This document shows, piece by piece, positions 5,100-5,828 of a stretch of DNA of 5,828 bases. The stretch's first letter is position 1, and every line of letters begins with the position of its first letter. This DNA comes from an uncultured Sporolactobacillus sp. (GTDB taxonomy: Bacteria > Bacillota > Bacilli > Bacillales > Sporolactobacillaceae): contig UQRJ01000199.1 of assembly GCA_900543345.1 (NCBI GenBank), positions 1 through 5,828 on the forward strand, written 5' to 3'. The notes beneath the pieces are model-generated. The model was not told the origin of the DNA. It did not search any database and saw only the letters and a list, made by a program, of their open reading frames with translations. The translations under genes and the position numbers were made by a program.

Positions 5100-5789
5100 A
5101 TGGAGAAAAAGTATCTCGAATGCCAACATATCGATAAGTATTACGGGAAAAATCAAGTCATTCATGATTTATGCCTGTCCGTCACCCAGGGTGAATTCCT
5201 GATTCTGCTCGGTTCGTCGGGCTGCGGAAAATCAACCACTCTGCGGATGATTGCCGGCCTTGAACCGATTTCCTCCGGAGAGTTAATGATCGACGGGCGG
5301 CGGATGAACGATGTACCGGCCGGCGAACGCGATATTGCCATGGTTTTTCAGGATTATGCCCTTTATCCGCATATGACGGTAGAGAAAAATATTACTTATG
5401 CGTTGAAAGTGAACAAAGTCGCAAAAGGCGAAATCGATAAACGGTTAAATGAAGTATTAAAAATTCTTCATTTGGGAGATTATCGCAACCGATATCCACG
5501 TCAGTTATCCGGCGGGCAGAGGCAACGGGTGGCGCTGGCCCGGGCGATTGCCAAGCACAGTCCGATTTTTCTATTGGACGAGCCGTTGTCCAACCTGGAT
5601 GCTCAGATGCGCATCAGTGCGCGTCGTGAACTGCTGAGCATCCATCGCCTCTATCATCAGACGATCATTTATGTCACACACGATCAGATTGAAGCGATGA
5701 CGCTGGGAGACCGGATTGTGCTGATGAGTTCCGGCAAGCTGCAGATGGTGGATACGCCGTACAATACGTATCATTATCCGGTGAACGTT
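5100..5789 (+). CDS. ABC importer ATPase, UgpC/MsmK/MalK type (3' truncated by fragment end)
   Basis: The cytoplasmic ATPase of the importer. Counting from ATG 5100, it has Walker A GSSGCGKST (38-46), Q-loop Gln84 in MVFQDYALYPHMT, signature LSGGQRQRVALARA (136-149), Walker B IFLLDE (156-161) with D-loop SNLD (164-167), and the switch His194 in VTHDQIEAM. All catalytic residues are intact. The genomic sequence ends at 5789 after 230 codons, so the C-terminal TOBE/regulatory domain, where sugar-phosphate signalling proteins act on MalK-like ATPases, is missing; full family members run to about 360-370 residues. The apparent last residues LSLIHI and stop at 5790-5810 are translated adapter, not protein. 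The gene lies 17 nt after the second permease. It could be dedicated to this importer or shared between several, as MsmX is in Bacillus. Confidence 0.93.
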
Positions 5790-5828
5790 CTGTCTCTTAT
5801 ACACATCTGACGCTGCCGACGAATAGCC
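5790..5828. other. Nextera/Tn5 sequencing adapter (artefact)
   Basis: Reverse complement of the left adapter: mosaic end CTGTCTCTTATACACATCT (5790-5808), read-1 sequence to 5822, and ATAGCC, the start of the reversed index AAGGCTAT. Genomic DNA ends at 5789. This sequence creates the false end of the ATPase gene and a false minus-strand reading frame starting MYKRQ. Confidence 0.98.

Noticed and set aside
5571..5804. Minus-strand reading frame starting MYKRQ
   Set aside because: Its start codon and first residues are adapter sequence and the rest is antisense to the ATPase signature and Walker B region.
5790..5810. Natural C-terminus LSLIHI of the ATPase
   Set aside because: It is translated adapter; the family's C-terminal domain is missing because the fragment ends.
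9..5828. 39-bp terminal inverted repeats suggesting a transposon or plasmid end
   Set aside because: The repeats are Nextera read-1 adapter plus index, ending in the Tn5 mosaic end; the region between them holds no transposase.

Overview
The window is a single cloned or tagmented DNA fragment. Both ends (1-47 and 5790-5828) are Illumina Nextera adapter in inverted orientation, so the biological insert is 48-5789. Strong AGGAGG-type ribosome sites, a lipoprotein signal peptide, a DUF2975 + XRE pair (the B. subtilis YoaS/YozG type) and a Ugp/Msm-style sugar ABC operon all point to a Gram-positive Bacilli (Firmicutes) chromosome. A Sporolactobacillus-like or related bacillus is only a guess; nothing here fixes the genus.

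Layout: two divergent transcription units are separated by a 423-nt regulatory region. Leftward (899 to 200) is a two-gene operon encoding a four-helix DUF2975 membrane protein and a 69-residue XRE/Cro-type regulator. Its promoter (extended -10, weak -35) overlaps a large perfect palindrome made of two ATTG-N5-CAAT dyads 21 bp apart, a likely autoregulatory operator pair. Rightward (1323 to beyond 5789) is an operon for a Crp/Fnr-family regulator, a UgpB-like solute-binding lipoprotein, two MalF/MalG-type permeases (UgpA/UgpE-like) and a UgpC/MsmK/MalK-type ATPase, cut off by the right adapter before its C-terminal regulatory domain.

How it works together: the lipoprotein should capture a small carbohydrate or polyol-like ligand outside the membrane, the two permeases form the channel, and the ATPase drives uptake. 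A perfect 16-bp hairpin between the binding-protein gene and the permeases probably sets a higher yield for the binding protein. The substrate is unknown. By-eye alignment with E. coli UgpB keeps most ligand positions but replaces the glutamate and the arginine, which argues against glycerol-3-phosphate.

Most interesting signal: upstream of the Crp/Fnr gene lies TGTCG-N6-CGACA, with exactly the 5-6-5 geometry of a CRP site. It is centred about 42 bp before the start predicted from a TATACT -10 that has no good -35, the class II activator position. The regulator keeps the CRP recognition-helix Arg180 but changes Glu181 to Gln and Arg185 to Glu, and the site changes precisely at the G:C pair those residues read. 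The same protein lacks the cAMP-binding residues and carries ten cysteines, suggesting a locally acting regulator that senses something other than cAMP.
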